The notes under the pieces were generated by a model. The model was not told where the DNA came from and searched no databases. It saw nothing but the letters and a program-made list of their open reading frames with translations. Below, one piece after another: positions 23,582-32,313 of a DNA stretch of 64,000 nucleotides (position 1 is its first letter; every line of letters starts with the position of its first letter). Both the position numbers and the translations under genes were made by a program. The stretch comes from Vibrio owensii CAIM 1854 = LMG 25443 (GTDB lineage: Bacteria > Pseudomonadota > Gammaproteobacteria > Enterobacterales > Vibrionaceae): assembly GCF_000817815.1 (NCBI RefSeq), contig NZ_JPRD01000044.1:1-64000 (forward strand), read 5' to 3'.

Positions 23582-24379
23582 ATGTTTGCACCGTTTTCAT
23601 TACCCAGCAAACCTATCCAGCAAGTGCTTATTCGAGAGGCGACCACAGCAGAAACACTGGATTTCTGTGATGTACTGCCCGAGCACGAAGAGTCATTAAC
23701 CACCAAGTTTTTGAACACGATTCAGGACAAAGAGAGCTTTACAGACTGTCAGCAGTGGACCGCTGAAGACCGCCGTCTGGCGCTATTCTGGTACTGGATA
23801 CATACCACGGATGACACCTTTGTTTCGCTGGATTATGAGTGCCCTCATTGCCAGGAAATGCACACCAATGAGTTTGACCTGCGCGATCTGGCCGAGGGCT
23901 ACCAAGAAATCGAAGGGATGGCGAGCCGTGATCTGTCATTCGAAGGGCGAAAGTTGGTGATCTCGCCGCTCACCGGCAAGGATATGGAAGAGCTGGAAAA
24001 CATGCGCCTTGCTTTGATGATGGAAAAAGAAGGTTCACCCGCCGCCACCCGTAAACAGGCTGAAATCCGTTTTCATAAGCTCAAAGCGGCCTTGTACATG
24101 GCAGATGATCATGAAGAGAAGCCGTATAAGCGTGAATCTAATCTAAACAACTGGCTACGTGAGCTGCCGGAAACCAAGTACAAAGCCCTGAAATCCCACG
24201 TCACTGCGGCATTGGAGAGCATGACTCACGGCCTGCCAAGCAAAATCATGGACGACGGCAAGATTATGTTGCGGTCGCCTCGTCACGTTTGCCCTACCAT
24301 CAAGGCCAAAGAAAATAAGGAGGTGACAACTGAGTTGTTGCTTCCCTTTCGGGATTACAGCCGGATTCCGCGAGTATAG
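23582..24379 (+). CDS. Baseplate hub/tail assembly protein with zinc pair
   Basis: The product is 265 aa. YECPHCQEMHTNEFDLRDL (about 80-98) is the CPxCx(n)FDL pattern seen in T4 gp26-like baseplate hub assembly proteins. The C-terminal 100 residues are helical. It sits immediately before the tape-measure candidate, where tail assembly chaperones are normally encoded. A strong Shine-Dalgarno AAGGAGG lies inside the gene at 24317-24323, just before a +1-frame reading frame that continues beyond its stop (see next entry). Confidence 0.55.
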   Translation: MFAPFSLPSKPIQQVLIREATTAETLDFCDVLPEHEESLTTKFLNTIQDKESFTDCQQWTAEDRRLALFWYWIHTTDDTFVSLDYECPHCQEMHTNEFDLRDLAEGYQEIEGMASRDLSFEGRKLVISPLTGKDMEELENMRLALMMEKEGSPAATRKQAEIRFHKLKAALYMADDHEEKPYKRESNLNNWLRELPETKYKALKSHVTAALESMTHGLPSKIMDDGKIMLRSPRHVCPTIKAKENKEVTTELLLPFRDYSRIPRV

Positions 24380-24512
24380 TAGCCGTTCTTGGGATGTCAT
24401 GCTTAATGAGTTATCCCTTGATGCTGGTCAGCCGATAGACAGCCTGCTCTGCTCACCAAGAAGCCGTGTTTTGACCATGCACAAACGATACAGAAAGGCA
24501 GGGCAATCGTGA
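24327..24512 (+). CDS. Short +1-frame reading frame overlapping the previous gene (frameshift extension or small gene)
   Basis: The +1 frame relative to the 23582 gene is open from 24327 to the stop at 24510-24512, which overlaps the GTG start of the tape-measure candidate (GTGA). Translation reads ...FGITAGFREYSSRSWDVMLNELSL... and ends HKRYRKAGQS. It could be reached by a +1 slip near CTT-CCC-TTT (24341-24349), or by initiation after AAGGAGG (24317-24323) at a CTG (24330), or at ATG 24399 for a 37-aa protein. Tail assembly chaperones of many phages have a frameshifted extension at exactly this place. The gap 24380-24508 holds nothing else. Confidence 0.45.
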   Translation, partial: QLSCCFPFGITAGFREYSSRSWDVMLNELSLDAGQPIDSLLCSPRSRVLTMHKRYRKAGQS

Positions 24513-27500
24513 CTATCAAAGAAACACAACAGGCAGAAATTGTCGTAGACCCAAAAACACTGTCACCTGAGCAACAGGTGACAGATGCAACCCAGCAAGA
24601 AGAGGATTATCAGCCTAAAATCCTCGCCATTCTTGATAAGATTGAGTCAAACACGTCTGCTCTGTTACGTCGGGAGCCATTGGCTGGTGGCTCAACGTTG
24701 ATTCAATCTTCTACGCATCAAAACAACACTGATTCAGTATCAAAAAAGCATCAATACAATACTCAACAAGTATTTAATGCTAACAGTGAAGCTGCGCAAC
24801 GTCCTGTATCACGTCAGGCAGAGAAAGTGCCTGAGTCTGGTCGCCTCCATCAAGCATTGCCTGCCACGCAAAAAGCAACTGAGCGTGATTCTCAAGCACG
24901 GTCAGTCCAAGCCAGCGACCATACGCAGCGCACCGGTGACAACGAAAGCCAGCAGCGAGAGAGTGAGACTCAAGTCGTTATTGCAGGCGGTGAAAGCAAA
25001 CCTCAAGAGACGGACAGCCAGCCAAGCAAAGTCCCTGATGCTGGGGCGAAAGCCGCCCAACAGGTAGAGTCAAAAGGCAACCGTCAGGCTTCCGTTACGC
25101 CAGCGCTTGCCACGCCTGTTCAGAAAAAGGAACAGAAACCGCGCCATACTGCGCCGTCGGTATCGCCGGCAGCGGAGTCGAAGCCGACCCTCGCACAAAA
25201 GCAGCGTGAAATTGAGCGTTCCGAACCGCAAGCATCGACTCAATCAGTCGCCAGCACTGATAGCCAGCCTCAAGATAATGCGCCAGATGATAAAGAAAGT
25301 GTCACTGCCAGCCAGCAGGCCCAAGAAGAGCAAAAAGAAAAGCGAGAACGCTCTGGCTTACTGAAAACGGTCGGGGACGTCTTCAAAAAGGCCACAGAAG
25401 AGCGCGAAGAACTGGAAGCGGGAGACACGGCCACGGATGCGGCAGGCTCAGCAATGGGCGGCTCCCTTTGGGAAGCGGCAAAAGAGGTCAAAGAGGCGAC
25501 TGACGATGTAAAAAACAGCTCCCTCGGTCAAAAGGTCCTTGAGAAAGTCACAGGGAAGAAAGTTGACAGCAACGAAGCAGGCGATCAGGCTCGTGATGAT
25601 GCATCATCCAAAGAAGCATTTGCGAAAGACAACCCCCACGGGCCAGTCAGGGACGAGAAAGGGCGATTCATTAAGCGAGCTGAGGCTCAGGCCCTAAGCC
25701 ATCCCGCTCCACCTTTGGAAGTTGAGCAAAAAACAGATACCCACAAAGCACTAAACGAGTATCAAGATAATACCAAAAGAAAAGACGAATCCCGTCAAAG
25801 TGAGGGGCATTCACGCGCTGTCGATGAGTCTAGTAATCGCAATCATACTGCCACTGTTCAAACTCAGCAGCAAACAGCAACCAGCAAAGAAGCATCGAGC
25901 CATACGGCGACGGATAACCGTCAGGACAGCACGCATGATGAAAATACGACCCAGCGTGTTACTCAGAAGCCGACCTCAGAGCTTGGGAATAAGCACCTGC
26001 AGATTGCCAGTCAGTCACACCATACTGACGACTCTCGGGAAGAGATCCAAGGCAATAGCCGCGAGCTGCAAGATAACCATCGCCAAACCGATCAAAGTAG
26101 TGACAGCCGTTCAATTGATACTTATAGGGTATTAGACAAACATCAAAACAACACTCATAAGCAAAGTGAGTCTGATCACCAATCCAGCACACTGGACAGA
26201 GATAGCCAGCGTTCTGCCAAGACCAGTACTCATCAAGCGGATAAAAACAGTGACAACCGTCTTTCTGATACTCATAAAACATTAGATAAGTATCAAAACA
26301 ATACTCAAAAGAGCAGGGAAAGCCACACTCAAAAGCAAAGCGAGTTGGACCGCCAAAGCCGTGAGGTCGGTACGCACAATCAAACCAGTGTCACGTCTGC
26401 CAATGTCGTCAGAGAGAGAGAGCAGACCCGCAGCAATGAAGCGATTGCAGATCGATTGGATGAGCAGTACGACCTCTCTCAAGACCAACACAAAGAGCTA
26501 ATCAAAACCATCGACAAGAAAGAGTTCGGTGGTGAAGGTGGTGGCTCTCTCATGGACAGCGTGAGTGAGCTGTCAGATATGTTTGGTGGTGGTGATAGCA
26601 AAGAGAAGGGGGGTGGTAAGCGACGTCGAGGCCGAGGTCGGAAAGGACGTTTAGGCTCTCTAATTGACCGTTTTAAAGGCGGTAAGAGCGCAGCAGGTAA
26701 TGCATCGGCTCTAAAAGGCGCACCAACCACCAGACTCGGGCGTGTCGCTCAGGGTGTGAAGAATGCAACGGGAACGTTAGCCAATTCAGGTGTGGGCAAA
26801 GCCGCTGGTGGCGCTCTGAAAACCGTGGGTTCTGTTGCCAGCCGCGCCGCTGCACCCGTCGCCGCACTGGCAACTGGGTACTTCAAATACAATGAGGTGA
26901 AAGACAGAGAAGATCTGACCGGTTCACAAAAAGCGGTCCAAGTCGGGGCCACCACAGCAGGCTCCCTTGGTGGCGCCAGTGCCGGCGCGGCCATGGGGGC
27001 CGCTATGGGTTCGGTGGTTCCTGTTGTTGGTACTCTGGTGGGCGGTTTGCTGGGGGCTGCAGTGGGTGGCTGGCTTGGCAGTAAAGGGGGTGACATTGTT
27101 GGTGAGGCGATCAGTGACAAGATGGAAGGCACTGACGGTAAAACACGCGCAGAGCGAGAAGCCGAAACTCTTCAGTCTACTACTGAGTCGAGTGAGTCCG
27201 TTACAACCAACGGCGATAAGTCGGAGCTTTCAACGAAAAATGCTGAATCCGCGCAGGTAGTGGCAACCAGTCGTACAGAATCTAGCGCTCAAGAGGCTGG
27301 CGCCGTTCACACCTTGCAAGCCTCTGAGGCAGCAGTCATGCCTGAGCAGTTAAAGGCACCTCTACCTGAGATCAGCCCTTCCAAAGCGGCAATGAGTCAG
27401 ACCAACAACAAGGAAACCCATACCGAGAAAACGGAAACCGTAGCCAAGATTGATGAGAAAAAACTGGGTAAAGCGATTGTCGATGCAATGAGTAAAGCTC

Positions 27501-27640
27501 AGCAACAAAGCGGTGTTAGTGCGCCCGCTTCCGGCCCTCGCTATGCTGCTTCTCAGTCGAAGTCGGCATCGGTTCCCGCACCAATTAAAACCGAGTTCGA
27601 AGATAAAACGCTCGTGTTGATGGCACATGACAGGATTTAA
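24509..27640 (+). CDS. Large low-complexity protein, tape-measure candidate
   Basis: The 1043-aa product starts at GTG 24509. Residues about 1-650 are Gln/Ser/Thr/Asp-rich with repeats of DTHKxLDKYQNNTxK type. About 690-715 are highly basic (GKRRRGRGRKGRLGSL). About 770-880 are Ala/Gly-rich and hydrophobic with several possible membrane helices (GASAGAAMGAAMGSVVPVVG, then GGWLGSKGGDIVGEAI). About 955-1043 end the chain. Position after tube and chaperone genes and before the gp25-like gene suits the tape measure or a P1 Sit-like injected protein. The hydrophobic stretch would suit channel formation in the host membrane. No transglycosylase motif is seen. Confidence 0.55.
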   Translation: MTIKETQQAEIVVDPKTLSPEQQVTDATQQEEDYQPKILAILDKIESNTSALLRREPLAGGSTLIQSSTHQNNTDSVSKKHQYNTQQVFNANSEAAQRPVSRQAEKVPESGRLHQALPATQKATERDSQARSVQASDHTQRTGDNESQQRESETQVVIAGGESKPQETDSQPSKVPDAGAKAAQQVESKGNRQASVTPALATPVQKKEQKPRHTAPSVSPAAESKPTLAQKQREIERSEPQASTQSVASTDSQPQDNAPDDKESVTASQQAQEEQKEKRERSGLLKTVGDVFKKATEEREELEAGDTATDAAGSAMGGSLWEAAKEVKEATDDVKNSSLGQKVLEKVTGKKVDSNEAGDQARDDASSKEAFAKDNPHGPVRDEKGRFIKRAEAQALSHPAPPLEVEQKTDTHKALNEYQDNTKRKDESRQSEGHSRAVDESSNRNHTATVQTQQQTATSKEASSHTATDNRQDSTHDENTTQRVTQKPTSELGNKHLQIASQSHHTDDSREEIQGNSRELQDNHRQTDQSSDSRSIDTYRVLDKHQNNTHKQSESDHQSSTLDRDSQRSAKTSTHQADKNSDNRLSDTHKTLDKYQNNTQKSRESHTQKQSELDRQSREVGTHNQTSVTSANVVREREQTRSNEAIADRLDEQYDLSQDQHKELIKTIDKKEFGGEGGGSLMDSVSELSDMFGGGDSKEKGGGKRRRGRGRKGRLGSLIDRFKGGKSAAGNASALKGAPTTRLGRVAQGVKNATGTLANSGVGKAAGGALKTVGSVASRAAAPVAALATGYFKYNEVKDREDLTGSQKAVQVGATTAGSLGGASAGAAMGAAMGSVVPVVGTLVGGLLGAAVGGWLGSKGGDIVGEAISDKMEGTDGKTRAEREAETLQSTTESSESVTTNGDKSELSTKNAESAQVVATSRTESSAQEAGAVHTLQASEAAVMPEQLKAPLPEISPSKAAMSQTNNKETHTEKTETVAKIDEKKLGKAIVDAMSKAQQQSGVSAPASGPRYAASQSKSASVPAPIKTEFEDKTLVLMAHDRI
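24725..26320 (+). repeat. Degenerate in-frame repeats carrying GTATC elements
   Basis: At least four related units of about 45 bp lie inside the 24509 gene, at about 24725-24775, 25738-25780, 26118-26160 and 26269-26313. Each codes for a variant of D-T-(H/Y)-K-x-L-(D/N)-(K/E)-(Y/H)-Q-(N/D)-N-T. Several contain good matches to the dispersed intergenic element: AACACTGATTCAGTATC (24725-24741), AATACTCAACAAGTATTT (24758-24775), AGCACTAAACGAGTATCA (25747-25764) and AACATTAGATAAGTATCA (26278-26295). Confidence 0.6.
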
Positions 27641-27642
27641 CA

Positions 27643-27987
27643 ATGGAAGAGCTTAATCACCTACTCAACGTTGACAGCACAGGCCTTGCCGTCGCATACG
27701 ATGGCAAGGCCATGAACAACAACATAGAAGAGTGGTTTGAAAATCCAGAGCACACCATTGCGGATAACCCCGCTTGGGGGCACAACTTGGCGCCGTTTCA
27801 GTTTTGTGCGCAAACAGAAGACGACGCAGTGATGATGGAAATGGCGATCGTGGAAAAGTTACCCCGTGACGTTCAAGGCGTTGTTATCAAGGGGATCCGT
27901 GTGACCTTTCCAGACATCGATCTTTGCCGCATTGTGATTATCCATCAATACGGCCTGTACGATAATCCCAACATTCCACTGAGGTAG
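27643..27987 (+). CDS. gp25-like baseplate wedge protein
   Basis: The product is 114 aa. The order HTIADNPAWGHNLAPFQF...MEMAIVEKLPRDVQGVVIKGIRVTFPDIDLCRIVIIHQYG fits small gp25/W-type wedge proteins (core of about 100-130 aa, with a helix before an IxxIRV strand). It is followed 3 bp later by a gp6/J-like protein, the normal wedge partner. ATG 27643 follows CAGGAT. Confidence 0.6.
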   Translation: MEELNHLLNVDSTGLAVAYDGKAMNNNIEEWFENPEHTIADNPAWGHNLAPFQFCAQTEDDAVMMEMAIVEKLPRDVQGVVIKGIRVTFPDIDLCRIVIIHQYGLYDNPNIPLR

Positions 27988-27990
27988 CCA

Positions 27991-29415
27991 ATGAGCAATC
28001 TTGACAACAAGGCAGAAGCACGCGCTTCCTTTACCGACATCATTCGCAAAAAGCCGGTATTAGAGCCGTTGGCTGACAGTCAGGTCATGCAGGGCGTCAA
28101 TACCTTTCAAAACCTCGCTTTGGAATACGCGCTACACAAGTTGGAGCGAGCAAGGCAGGAAGGGTACCTGAGCACGGCATACAACCGCAGTTCGATACTG
28201 GCGCTCGCAGAAGACCGTCAGTATATTCCACGAAAAGCCGCTCCCAGTCGCGGCCAGATCCGGATCCGGAATAAGCAAAACCGTGACCGAAGCGTCATGG
28301 CCTATTTTCCTATTGTCTCGGAAGATCAGGTTTACTACATGGTCAATGAGAGTGTGCGTGTGGCCGCTGGTGGCGAAGTGGTGGTGGATGGCTGTCAGGT
28401 CAAACGTCACGAGCTATCGTTTGTGGTTGAAAAAGAGCAGCCTTTCCTTGAGTTTGAGTTTGGGCGAGCCATTAGTGTCAATTTGCATAAATTCAGAGTG
28501 TTTGTGGATATGGGTTCCGGCGCTGAAGAATGGTACCCAACGAACCGGTTCCGTAATGCACGCGCGGATAAAGTCTTTGATGAGTTTTACTCACACACCG
28601 ATCAGGTCGGTATCCGATTTGGTAATAACATCTTTGGCCTTGTGCCAAGCAAAGGGGCGCAGATCACGGTTGAGCTGTGGTTGACTGAGGGTGACACCAA
28701 GCTGATGCCTAATCAGCCTCTGACGCCTGTCGATGATAATGCCGAAGACATCGAGTTTGAGACCGCTTCTGTCTTTACGGGCGGTGCAGCCAGAGAGGAA
28801 ACCGACGAGCTTCGCCGTAACGCTCTGTATTACCCGCTCTATGATGATAACCACGTTTGGGATGATGACTACCTGTTCTTTATCAAGCAGCACTTCCCCG
28901 AGGTGATATGGGGCAATGTGTGGGGAGAGGCCGAGCAAGAAGAAATGGACGGCGAACTGAAGTTTGAGAACGTCAACAAGATATTTCTCTGCGTCTACGC
29001 GCCGGATAACCCAAGTATCGGCGGTGAAATTCAGGCATACATGCAAAAGAACATCCCTCAGTTTAACCGTCGGTACCACAACGTGCCCGTGGACGAGCAA
29101 GCATTCACAGCCAAAATTACCGGCAAGCTTCTACGCAGTATCACACTGACTGATGCTAAGAAGCTGATCAGCGATACGCTATGGAACAATTACGGCAAAG
29201 ATGCCAGCAGACGCAAGGCGAAGGCGCTAAAGCGCGACCTCTATCGCCTGATGAACGGACTCAACATCTTTGAGAGCGAAGATGATATTGAGATTGAAAT
29301 TATCGGCCAATCGGAGCCGGAAAATCTCAAGCAAATGATATACATCGATCTTGATGCCACTATGAACCTGCTCGATGTCGACTATACAAATAACGCAAGG
29401 TTAAGTATTTACTAA
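27991..29415 (+). CDS. Baseplate wedge protein (gp6/gpJ-like)
   Basis: The product is 474 aa. Long N-terminal domain (VNTFQNLALEYALHKLERARQEGYLSTAYNRSSILALAEDRQYIPR), then a beta-rich middle with repeated VRVAAGGEVVVDGCQV-type strands, and a C-terminal VPVDEQAFTAKITGKLLRSI. Length and position after the gp25-like gene agree with gp6/J wedge proteins, which form the inner baseplate ring. Its stop lies within a cluster of dispersed repeats. Assignment is by order and general pattern. Confidence 0.6.
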   Translation: MSNLDNKAEARASFTDIIRKKPVLEPLADSQVMQGVNTFQNLALEYALHKLERARQEGYLSTAYNRSSILALAEDRQYIPRKAAPSRGQIRIRNKQNRDRSVMAYFPIVSEDQVYYMVNESVRVAAGGEVVVDGCQVKRHELSFVVEKEQPFLEFEFGRAISVNLHKFRVFVDMGSGAEEWYPTNRFRNARADKVFDEFYSHTDQVGIRFGNNIFGLVPSKGAQITVELWLTEGDTKLMPNQPLTPVDDNAEDIEFETASVFTGGAAREETDELRRNALYYPLYDDNHVWDDDYLFFIKQHFPEVIWGNVWGEAEQEEMDGELKFENVNKIFLCVYAPDNPSIGGEIQAYMQKNIPQFNRRYHNVPVDEQAFTAKITGKLLRSITLTDAKKLISDTLWNNYGKDASRRKAKALKRDLYRLMNGLNIFESEDDIEIEIIGQSEPENLKQMIYIDLDATMNLLDVDYTNNARLSIY

Positions 29416-29526
29416 GTATTAAAAACACACCTAATAAATACCCGTCTTAGGTAAAAAATCTTTTTGTCGTGGCGGGTGCTCACCTGAAACCGTACTCTCA
29501 TTCAAGATTTTGAGTGAGGTTTTCCC
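29416..29526 (+). promoter_or_regulatory. Promoter element and repeats before the 29527 operon
   Basis: Contains a weak copy of the dispersed element (AACACACCTAATAAATACCC, about 29424-29443) and the phage promoter variant TTGTCGTGGC (29464-29473), N14, AACCGTACTCTC (29488-29499). The right half matches that of the portal-gene element in 8 of 12 positions. The gene starts 27 bp later. Confidence 0.5.
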
Positions 29527-31203
29527 GTGGCTGAAAAATGGTTAGTTGAGCGTCTGACAAAGAGCAAACAAAGCTCTCCCCAATGGGTAGCGCTGGCTGA
29601 GGCATTGGAAGAATACTGGGATACCCACTTTTTCAATGAGCTTCAAACCTTTGAAGACAGCAAGAACATATTTACCGCCAGTGAGGATCACCTCAATCAA
29701 AAGATTGCCGAGTTTGGCGATTACTTTGATACAGCCCTGCCGATCGACGAATCCGGCAAGCGCCTCTCTATCTCATGGCAACGAGACAACATCCACGAAA
29801 AAGACACCATCGTTCCATTCGTCAACGCATTGCGCGTTAACTTCGCAGGTTTGGGCGTGACGTGGGAGCCGTTGTACTCCAATAAGAGCCTGCCTTATGC
29901 CCGAGATAATCTGTTCACTGAGCAAGAGGTCCAGATCAAGAAATGGGATCTCAATGATTTCTGGATGACCTCTCGCGGCAAAATCGCCGTCGACTTAACG
30001 CACCTGCACAAGCTGGGAATGGCAAAAGAAACCTTTATTGCCATTGCTAAACGAGAGATTGAGCGCCTGAGACCGGCTCACATCGTGTATGACGGTGAGC
30101 TTTTCATTCTGACCATCAACTTTGACTATGCGCCGCAAAGCTACCATGTCGAGCGACAAACGATTGGAGAAAAGGGTGGCAGCATGGTTTATCGCCTCAC
30201 TGCCTCATTTGACGACCGTCCCGCTGACGTACCTTGGCTGGATGACAGCCCTCTGTATGTGGAGCACCGAAGAGGCACCACAACGAGCGAAGCGGATTTT
30301 GTTATTGGTGGTATGTCGTGGTCTCTCGACCTGTTTGTCGATCTGGGTGGTCGTCGTGTGCCATTGGCCGGAAAGGAAGGCGACATCATCAATGCCCTGC
30401 AGGAAATATCCAGCATCGAGCGTTACATTCCTGTTCAACATGCCGACCTACCACTGTCGGGCGCCTCGTTGACCGCGACCCGCTATCCTTGCCTGAATTT
30501 CAGTATGCATTATCACTTTGATGTGGTACCCGCAGACAGTATTCAGACCGACGCGAATGAGCCTATCCACGGGCAAAGTCGCACAACCGTAAAACCAACG
30601 GCGATCAGTTACCGGCTGGGCGCGGATTGGTCACTTGACCTGTTTTTGGTTACGCCGTCAGGCTCAGTCCCGCTTGCGGGGAAAGAAGGCGAGTCGCTGC
30701 CACCAATGAAGCAGCACCGAACGCAACATCGAGCGTTTGAAGCAAAGGTTAATCCGGCCAGTCAGTCGGTGATCAAACAAAAGCAGTCATGCCACGCCAT
30801 TGATTACAGCGCGGGTTCCGGTCAGAGCCACGTCATATCAAAAGCGCCATGGATGAGCTATCAGCTGGGTGCTGATTGGTCTCTGGACCTGTTTATCACG
30901 ACGCCTTATGGAACGGCGGCCATTGCTGGTAAAGAGGGCGATACCTTACCACCAACACGCCACCACAGGCTCAAGCTGCGCACATTTACAACGCAAGTTG
31001 AGCCGCTGAGCAGTACCCATTTCAAACAAACGCAATCATTTTGCTCTGTGTTCTACAGTGCTCAAGTTGATTGCATTGTTCGAGAGTTTCCGTCTCAGCC
31101 TTATGAGCTAAATCAGCCGGCTGAGATTAATCAAAATCCGTGGCTGGGATTTGACGAGATCCCAGCTGACTTTGCACCGTTAGACACACCACTTTGGAAA
31201 TAG
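29527..31203 (+). CDS. Tail/baseplate protein with triplicated domain
   Basis: The product is 558 aa. The N-terminal about 210 residues resemble P2 gpI-type tail proteins in character (start with a helix bundle, then REIERLRPAHIVYD). The C-terminal part holds three copies of a module keyed by SWSLDLFVDLGG...VPLAGKEGD, at about residues 266-285, 364-383 and 450-469. Preceding each is a beta-rich stretch. It probably connects baseplate and fibres. It is the first gene of the receptor-end operon 29527-32203. Confidence 0.6.
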   Translation: MAEKWLVERLTKSKQSSPQWVALAEALEEYWDTHFFNELQTFEDSKNIFTASEDHLNQKIAEFGDYFDTALPIDESGKRLSISWQRDNIHEKDTIVPFVNALRVNFAGLGVTWEPLYSNKSLPYARDNLFTEQEVQIKKWDLNDFWMTSRGKIAVDLTHLHKLGMAKETFIAIAKREIERLRPAHIVYDGELFILTINFDYAPQSYHVERQTIGEKGGSMVYRLTASFDDRPADVPWLDDSPLYVEHRRGTTTSEADFVIGGMSWSLDLFVDLGGRRVPLAGKEGDIINALQEISSIERYIPVQHADLPLSGASLTATRYPCLNFSMHYHFDVVPADSIQTDANEPIHGQSRTTVKPTAISYRLGADWSLDLFLVTPSGSVPLAGKEGESLPPMKQHRTQHRAFEAKVNPASQSVIKQKQSCHAIDYSAGSGQSHVISKAPWMSYQLGADWSLDLFITTPYGTAAIAGKEGDTLPPTRHHRLKLRTFTTQVEPLSSTHFKQTQSFCSVFYSAQVDCIVREFPSQPYELNQPAEINQNPWLGFDEIPADFAPLDTPLWK

Positions 31204-31207
31204 CGCT

Positions 31208-31645
31208 ATGTCAACAAATCAACCATGGCAGATTGCAGAGCTACTGCCTCGTTTTTACGAAAAAAACGCTCTCTCAATTGCAGGACTGGCAAGCCAGTTC
31301 AAGATCGTAAAATTTAAATTCGGTCATGACCCGTTGCTGGTGGACGACAGTCAAACCCCACCGGCCCTATCACCGTTCGATCCGGCAGGGACCGATATTA
31401 AAAACGTTTTCTACGAAGGCACCATCAATCCTTCCGAAGACGTGGTTTGGGCGAATGGCCGCTTGCTGTTCCGCTGCATCATGCCTGAAAACACATTATC
31501 CGAGCCGAAGCAGTACAGCCAAACCGGCCTATACGACGCAGACGGCGACTTAGTGGCAGTCAGTATTGATTTGCCTGACTGGGTGACACCGGAAGAAGGC
31601 ATCAACACGCACCCATACGTTAACTTCCCAATTTCCGGAGAGTAA
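31208..31645 (+). CDS. Tail fibre-attachment-like protein
   Basis: The product is 145 aa. WANGRLLFRCIMPENTLSEPKQYSQTGLYDADGDLVAVSIDLPDWVTPEEG recalls the N-terminal, baseplate-attaching portion of phage fibre proteins (the DUF3751-like pattern RCxIPE...VGLYD..G.LVAV), here as a stand-alone protein. Followed 3 bp later by another fibre-associated gene. Confidence 0.5.
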   Translation: MSTNQPWQIAELLPRFYEKNALSIAGLASQFKIVKFKFGHDPLLVDDSQTPPALSPFDPAGTDIKNVFYEGTINPSEDVVWANGRLLFRCIMPENTLSEPKQYSQTGLYDADGDLVAVSIDLPDWVTPEEGINTHPYVNFPISGE

Positions 31646-31648
31646 TGG

Positions 31649-32203
31649 ATGAACACATACCCACAACAACCGTTGGATGATCTGAGAGTAGACACGGCAT
31701 GGCGTGAAAACTACTCAGGGGCATCCATGAACCAGAAGCTGCACGGCCTGTTGCCAAAAGGGGTGTACTCAGGCTTTGCGGTCAAACCAAAATCGGGACT
31801 CACCGTTGAAGTCTCTGGTGACGATCAGAACATTGCGGTACTGGAAGTCGGCACGTATTCACTGACAGCCAGAATGCCAAGCAATGTAACCAAGCAAGTC
31901 ACACTCACTGCCGGCAAAACGCAGTATGTCGTACTTGAAGCGCAATACGCGATGCACCAAGCCTCAACGATTGGGGTTTATGTGCGAGATACTGTGCCAA
32001 GTAATGCCATTATGCTGGCCAAAGTGACACTGCCAGCTGGCGCCACGTCGGTTCCTGCAGACAGTATCGAGCTGGCTTTGCCGTCTAAACCTGTCACCGC
32101 TGCCGATTATGCCGAACTGGCCGCTTACACCATCGACAACGGTCGCCGGACCTTGGAGCTTCAAGAAGAGCTGAACCAGCTCAAGAAGACACTGGGGCTA
32201 TAA
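31649..32203 (+). CDS. Fibre-associated or receptor-end protein
   Basis: The product is 184 aa. The N-terminal GASMNQKLHGLLPKGVYSGFAVKP and the middle beta-rich part resemble the proximal domain of tail fibre proteins. The C-terminus is a helix (RTLELQEELNQLKKTLGL) that could trimerise or pair with a long fibre encoded elsewhere. Last gene before a strong terminator. Confidence 0.5.
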   Translation: MNTYPQQPLDDLRVDTAWRENYSGASMNQKLHGLLPKGVYSGFAVKPKSGLTVEVSGDDQNIAVLEVGTYSLTARMPSNVTKQVTLTAGKTQYVVLEAQYAMHQASTIGVYVRDTVPSNAIMLAKVTLPAGATSVPADSIELALPSKPVTAADYAELAAYTIDNGRRTLELQEELNQLKKTLGL

Positions 32204-32206
32204 TTC

Positions 32207-32238
32207 TTACTCCCTCACGCCTTGAGGGAGTAAATTTT
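32207..32238 (+). terminator. Rho-independent terminator
   Basis: TTACTCCCTCA (32207-32217), a CGCCT loop and TGAGGGAGTAA (32223-32233) form a perfect 11-bp stem, followed by ATTTTCC. It begins 4 bp after the stop of the 31649 gene. Confidence 0.85.
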
Positions 32239-32239
32239 C

Positions 32240-32275
32240 CTGTTGATGCGATCCCACCACCCGCGCTCTACCATC
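32240..32275 (+). promoter_or_regulatory. Phage promoter element before the 32314 operon
   Basis: CTGTTGATGC (32240-32249), 14 bp, CGCTCTACCATC (32264-32275). The left half differs from the capsid, darB and portal copies by one base. It directly follows the terminator and lies 39 bp before the GTG at 32314. Confidence 0.55.
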
Positions 32276-32313
32276 GAACTGTTAACAACACAATCACAGT
32301 GTGGAGCGTTCCC

